Notes under the pieces: model-generated
The model's database searches: none
What the model was told of the DNA's origin: nothing
What the model saw: only the letters and a program-made list of their open reading frames with translations
Made by a program: the position numbers and the translations under genes
Assembly (NCBI GenBank): GCA_029263275.1
Contig: JAJCXU010000655.1
Span: 1-8,603, forward strand
DNA: 8,603 nt
From: Ilumatobacter sp.
Lineage (GTDB): Bacteria; Actinomycetota; Acidimicrobiia; Acidimicrobiales; Ilumatobacteraceae
Direction: 5' to 3'
Shown: positions 5,186 through 8,603 of the stretch, one piece after another
Layout of the letters: the number at the start of each line of letters is the position of its first letter
Numbering within the stretch: the first letter of the stretch is position 1

Positions 5186-6454
5186 ATGACTGATGAGCTC
5201 AACTCCATGAAGCAGCAGATCGTTGCTGCGGTGCAGCAGCAGCTGACCCAGTACAGCGAACAGGTACGAAGCACCGTGCAAGCCCTGCGCGACGAGATCG
5301 CCGTCGAGCGCGCCGCGCGCTCACAATCCGACGAGCAGGTCCGCGCATTGGCGGCGGGACTCGAGCGGTCACAGCAGTCAAACACCAGCTTTCAGTCCGA
5401 GATCCAACGCGTGCTCGAAGAGCGACTCACCGAGTTCGGGACGAGCACCAAACGTCGCCACGAAGAGATGAACACTCGTCTCGATCGGGTCGTCGACGAG
5501 GCCAACACCGGACTCGAAGCGGCGGTTGAATCTGTCAGTCGTCCGATCTTGCGTGAAGTCGAGCATCGCCAGACCAAGCTCGAAGGCGACCTGGTCGGTC
5601 TCGACAAGAGCATCCGCAAGTTCGACGATCAAGCAGCGCGCATGGTGGCGCACATCAACGACGTCACCGGCAACGTGGACGGTCGTATCGAACAGCTTGC
5701 TGCTGGCGTCGCGGCTGATGTCGAGACCCGCATGGGTGGGCTCGCTGCACGCTTGGACGAAGTGTCGGCACAGTCCGCACGTCAACAATCTGAGGTGTCG
5801 AACATCGTTGGCCAGCGCGTCGACGACGCCGAGTCACGCATGAACGACAAGATCGCCACTGCCGAGGCTCGTATCAACGACGAGGTCGGGAGCCGCATCG
5901 CAGAGATCGACGCATACGTCGGTCGGGTCAGCGTTGGGCTGGACGAAGGCATCGTGATGCTCAACGATCGGTTCGCCGAGGTGAACACTCGCTTCGAGGG
6001 CACTGCCGAGCAGCTCGCTGCGATGGAGCAGAACCTCAAGGATGTCGACGTCGAGGCACTCGACGAGATGAAGGATCGTGTCCGCAGCGTGGCTGGCGAG
6101 GCCGAACTCGTTCGCATCGAAATGGACCGCTTCCAAGAATCGATGGGCGCCACGATGGACAAGAACGCCATCCGGCTGACCGAACTCGAAACGCAGATGC
6201 AGGATCAGGCGCTCGACACCGAGACCGCTGTCCAGCTCGAACGACTCGAAGAAGTCGAGCGAGCACTCATCTCACTCGACCCAGCCCAATTCGTCCGGGT
6301 CGACGACGTGCGCAACAGCGCAGGGTCGACAGCACTTGAGACGCCGGCGGGCTTCGATGCCGACTTCTCGATGACTCCACCAGCTGACTCCCTCTCCAGC
6401 GAGCAGGACAACGCCGATTCGATGGCCTCGTTCGCACCGCCCGCTGGATCCTGA
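5186..6454 (+). CDS. Long coiled-coil protein of unknown family, first gene of pilB operon
   Basis: 422 residues; I do not recognise a named family. From about residue 3 to 365 the sequence is almost all charged/Ala/Gln/Leu/Val helix with heptad-like spacing (for example MNTRLDRVVDEANTGLEAAV, VDDAESRMNDKIATAEARI, AVQLERLEEVERALISL), few glycines and only one proline before residue 360. It should therefore be a long, probably dimeric, coiled coil. Residues about 370-422 are a Ser/Ala/Pro/Asp-rich acidic tail, probably disordered. There is no signal peptide, no membrane segment and no catalytic motif, so a cytosolic structural or scaffolding role is likely. It is followed after 41 bases, with no terminator, by the pilus assembly ATPase gene, so co-transcription is likely and a link to pilus placement or assembly is a fair inference. 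Generic coiled-coil similarity to chemoreceptor or SMC-like proteins should not be read as homology. Confidence 0.85.
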   Translation: MTDELNSMKQQIVAAVQQQLTQYSEQVRSTVQALRDEIAVERAARSQSDEQVRALAAGLERSQQSNTSFQSEIQRVLEERLTEFGTSTKRRHEEMNTRLDRVVDEANTGLEAAVESVSRPILREVEHRQTKLEGDLVGLDKSIRKFDDQAARMVAHINDVTGNVDGRIEQLAAGVAADVETRMGGLAARLDEVSAQSARQQSEVSNIVGQRVDDAESRMNDKIATAEARINDEVGSRIAEIDAYVGRVSVGLDEGIVMLNDRFAEVNTRFEGTAEQLAAMEQNLKDVDVEALDEMKDRVRSVAGEAELVRIEMDRFQESMGATMDKNAIRLTELETQMQDQALDTETAVQLERLEEVERALISLDPAQFVRVDDVRNSAGSTALETPAGFDADFSMTPPADSLSSEQDNADSMASFAPPAGS

Positions 6455-6495
6455 CCGACTGACCGCCCGGCTCTCGCACTTCTGACTGGAACGAC

Positions 6496-8274
6496 ATGGC
6501 TCTCCGCAAACCAAAACAAGAAGAAGCATCCGGCGGTGGCGTCGCTGTTGCCGAGCCCCCTCGGCAGCACTCCACCGTCGTCGGCGAGTCCGCCGACGAA
6601 TGCATGGCGACCGGTCAAGCCCTGGTGCAAGCCGGCCAGCTCGACGCCGAGCAGCTCGCGAGCGCATTGCAGGAAGCCAACGGCGACCTGCTGGTTCTGA
6701 GCAACTCACTCCTGACGAAACACGGTGTCGAACGAGCCGAACTCTCCAACGCGATCAGCGCGGCGTGCCAGGTGCCGCTTGGTGACAGCAATCCCGGCGC
6801 GATCGACGAAGAGCTCGTCGTCAAGGTTGACGAGGACGTTGCCCGAAGCCACAAGGTGATGCCGGTCGCAGAGGAGAACGGGACCATCGTTCTCTACGCC
6901 GCAGATCCGTCGCCCTCGCGCCGTCAGCTCGTTGAAGCTGCCACTGGACAGAAGTTCGTCTGGAAGGCCTCCGACTACAAGACCGTCACGGCGATGATCG
7001 AGCAGATGTATCGCTCGACGGCGAACCTCGATCAGATTCTGGGCACGTTCAGCGCCGAAGACGCACAGCGTCAGGAAGCCGAGACCATTGCTTCGGTCAG
7101 TCTCGATGACCAGGCCCCGGTGGTGCAGCTTGTTGCCCGCATCGTCAGCCAGGCACTGCGCGACCGCACATCAGACATTCACATCGAACCGCTCGACGAC
7201 CGGTTGCGTATCCGATTCCGTGTGGACGGACACCTCATCGAGGCGTTCAGCCTGCCCCTCTCAGCGCACAACGCACTGATCTCCCGACTGAAGATCATGT
7301 CGGAGATGAACATCGTCGAGAAGCGAGCTCCCCAGGACGGTCAGTTCTCGACCAAGGTCGACGGTCGCGAGATCGACGTCCGCGTTGCCTCCGTCTCGAC
7401 GGTGTTTGGCGAGAAGATCGTCATGCGTATTCTCGACAAGTCGAAGTCGATGGTCGGACTGGCCGAACTCGGCATGCCGAAGGAGACCTACAAGGAGTAC
7501 GCAAAGTTGGCGCACGCTCCATTCGGCATGGTCATCTGCGCGGGACCGACCGGTGCCGGCAAGACCACGACGTTGTATGCAACGCTGCTCGAGATCAACG
7601 ACACGGGCAAGAACGTCACCACGGTGGAAGACCCCGTGGAGTACGTGTTCCCCGGCATCAACCAGGTCCAGACCAATCCCAAGGCGGGCCTCACCTTCGC
7701 AACGGCCCTCAAGGCGCTCCTCCGACAGGACCCCGACGTCATCCTCGTTGGCGAGATTCGTGATGCCGACACCGCGCGTATCGCCATCCAATCTGCGCTC
7801 ACCGGCCACTTCGTGCTCTCGTCGCTGCACGGCACCGATGCCGTTGCTGCACTCCACCGCTTGCTCGACATGGGCATCGAGGCCTTCCTCGTTGCATCGT
7901 CGATCGTGGGCGTGGTCAGTCAGCGACTGCTCCGCAAGATGTGCGACAACTGCCGCGAGCCGTACACCCCTGGCGCCGACGAACTCGCGGTGTTCCGCCA
8001 GCATTCCGGCGGCAGCGAGAAGACGACCTTCTACCACGGAGTCGGCTGCAGCTACTGCTCAGGCACCGGGTACCGCGACCGCGTGGGCATCTACGAGCTC
8101 CTCAAGATCACCCCGGAGATCCGGCGTTTGATCGTCGGTTGGGCGACCACGGAGGAACTGCGCCGTCTGGCAGTTGCTCAAGGAATGCGAACAATGCTCC
8201 GAGAAGCAATGCAGAACGTCGAAGACGACGTCACCACGATCCAAGAAGTCATCCGAACGTTGTTTGCCCACTGA
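6496..8274 (+). CDS. pilB: Type IV pilus assembly ATPase (PilB/GspE family)
   Basis: 592 residues, the usual PilB/GspE length. It is a cytosolic hexameric ATPase that drives pilin polymerisation. Order: a basic/Gly-rich start (1-35); an N-terminal MshEN/T2SSE_N-type domain (about 36-165); the N2 domain with SDIHIEPLDDRLRIRFRVDG; the ATPase core with Walker A GPTGAGKT at 350-357, Asp box VEDPVEY, Walker B DPDVILVGEIRD at 412-423 and His box TGHFVLSSLHG. A tetracysteine zinc element follows (C483, C486, C518, C521), then the C-terminal GIYELL region. All catalytic motifs are intact, so it should be active. The MshEN repeats have lost the residues usually needed for cyclic di-GMP binding (see findings). 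The ATG at 6496 has only a weak GGAA upstream. It lies between the coiled-coil gene (41-base gap) and a pilC-like gene (57-base gap). The symbol is by function; a GspE role in a secretion system is the alternative. Confidence 0.93.
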   Translation: MALRKPKQEEASGGGVAVAEPPRQHSTVVGESADECMATGQALVQAGQLDAEQLASALQEANGDLLVLSNSLLTKHGVERAELSNAISAACQVPLGDSNPGAIDEELVVKVDEDVARSHKVMPVAEENGTIVLYAADPSPSRRQLVEAATGQKFVWKASDYKTVTAMIEQMYRSTANLDQILGTFSAEDAQRQEAETIASVSLDDQAPVVQLVARIVSQALRDRTSDIHIEPLDDRLRIRFRVDGHLIEAFSLPLSAHNALISRLKIMSEMNIVEKRAPQDGQFSTKVDGREIDVRVASVSTVFGEKIVMRILDKSKSMVGLAELGMPKETYKEYAKLAHAPFGMVICAGPTGAGKTTTLYATLLEINDTGKNVTTVEDPVEYVFPGINQVQTNPKAGLTFATALKALLRQDPDVILVGEIRDADTARIAIQSALTGHFVLSSLHGTDAVAALHRLLDMGIEAFLVASSIVGVVSQRLLRKMCDNCREPYTPGADELAVFRQHSGGSEKTTFYHGVGCSYCSGTGYRDRVGIYELLKITPEIRRLIVGWATTEELRRLAVAQGMRTMLREAMQNVEDDVTTIQEVIRTLFAH

Positions 8275-8331
8275 TGACTGCTCCCCGAACGACCCACCCT
8301 CGAACGACCACCTCGCAGCAAAGAGACTGAC

Positions 8332-8603
8332 ATGCCAAAGTTCGCTTACGCAGCAATCGACGCACAAGGGACGCCCGTCGAAGGCGTCACCAAGGCCAGC
8401 ACCATCGGCGCAGCGCGTTCGATTCTGGTCGACCAGAACCTGTTCCCGACCAAGATCGAGGAACGTCGCGGAATGCTCGACTTCGAGCTCACCGCGGAGA
8501 AGGTCAAGAAGAAGGAGCTGATGCACTTCACGCGCCAGCTCGCTGTCTTCGTCAAGGCAGGTATTCCGCTGACCGACGCCCTCGTCACCATCGGCGACGA
8601 GAC
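8332..8603 (+). CDS. pilC: Type IV pilus inner-membrane platform protein (PilC/GspF), N-terminal part
   Basis: Runs off the right edge after 90 codons. The start MPKFAYAAIDAQGTPVEG and the following ASTIGAARSILVDQNLFP are typical of PilC/GspF N-termini (Y-A-A-x-D-x-x-G). The segment LMHFTRQLAVFVKAGIPLTDAL matches the first T2SSF cytoplasmic domain. Membrane segments come later in this family and are outside the window. The protein couples PilB ATP hydrolysis to pilin insertion in the inner membrane. The ATG at 8332 follows pilB by 57 bases with only a weak AAAGAGA upstream. No pilT gene lies between pilB and this gene. Confidence 0.9.
   Translation, partial: MPKFAYAAIDAQGTPVEGVTKASTIGAARSILVDQNLFPTKIEERRGMLDFELTAEKVKKKELMHFTRQLAVFVKAGIPLTDALVTIGDE

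Noticed and set aside
7261..8037. 258-codon minus-strand open frame
   Set aside because: It is antisense to the conserved ATPase core of PilB, a common effect of GC-rich codon use.
1..8603. CRISPR array, insertion sequence, prophage or attachment site
   Set aside because: No spaced direct repeats, transposase or integrase motifs, or duplicated tRNA ends are visible, although two tRNA-Ser genes are present as possible integration targets.

Overview
The window is GC-rich actinobacterial-type DNA. The roadblock plus small-GTPase pair resembles actinobacterial conservons (CvnB/CvnD), and the type IV pilus ATPase and platform genes together with Acidimicrobiia-like proteins make a member of the Acidimicrobiia a reasonable guess. 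That placement is inference. No phage, insertion sequence, CRISPR array or transposase is visible, and the window reads as chromosomal.

Layout. The left edge holds most of a serine tRNA (anticodon CGA) on the minus strand. After about 180 bases without a gene, a tightly packed plus-strand operon follows (242-3076): a roadblock/LC7 protein, a Ras-like GTPase overlapping it by 4 bases, and one base further on a 598-residue protein. That protein has an N-terminal DUF4388-like domain, a very long acidic Pro/Ala/Val-rich tail and a basic C-terminal helix. Converging on this operon is tadA (tRNA adenosine deaminase, minus strand). Directly upstream of tadA lies a second serine tRNA (anticodon GGA), whose CCA end shares its last base with the best tadA ATG. 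Divergent from the tRNA is the SRP RNA gene (ffs, plus strand), which converges with a stand-alone 5'-3' exonuclease/flap endonuclease gene (minus strand).

A 332-base intergenic region, carrying an inverted repeat and a good Shine-Dalgarno sequence, leads into a second plus-strand operon (5186 to the right edge). It encodes a 422-residue coiled-coil protein with no recognised family, a PilB/GspE-type pilus assembly ATPase, and the start of a PilC/GspF-type inner-membrane platform protein that runs off the window.

How the genes may work together. The first operon looks like a GTPase switch (GTPase, roadblock regulator and a candidate adaptor/effector), and the last operon is pilus machinery. 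In Myxococcus, the MglA GTPase and MglB roadblock protein control where type IV pili act. The closeness of the two modules here suggests, but does not show, a similar polarity or pilus-control circuit, with the DUF4388-like protein and the coiled-coil protein as possible new components. The middle block (tRNA-Ser, tadA, ffs, exonuclease) is translation and nucleic-acid housekeeping, and its tadA-ffs neighbourhood is also known in Bacillus.
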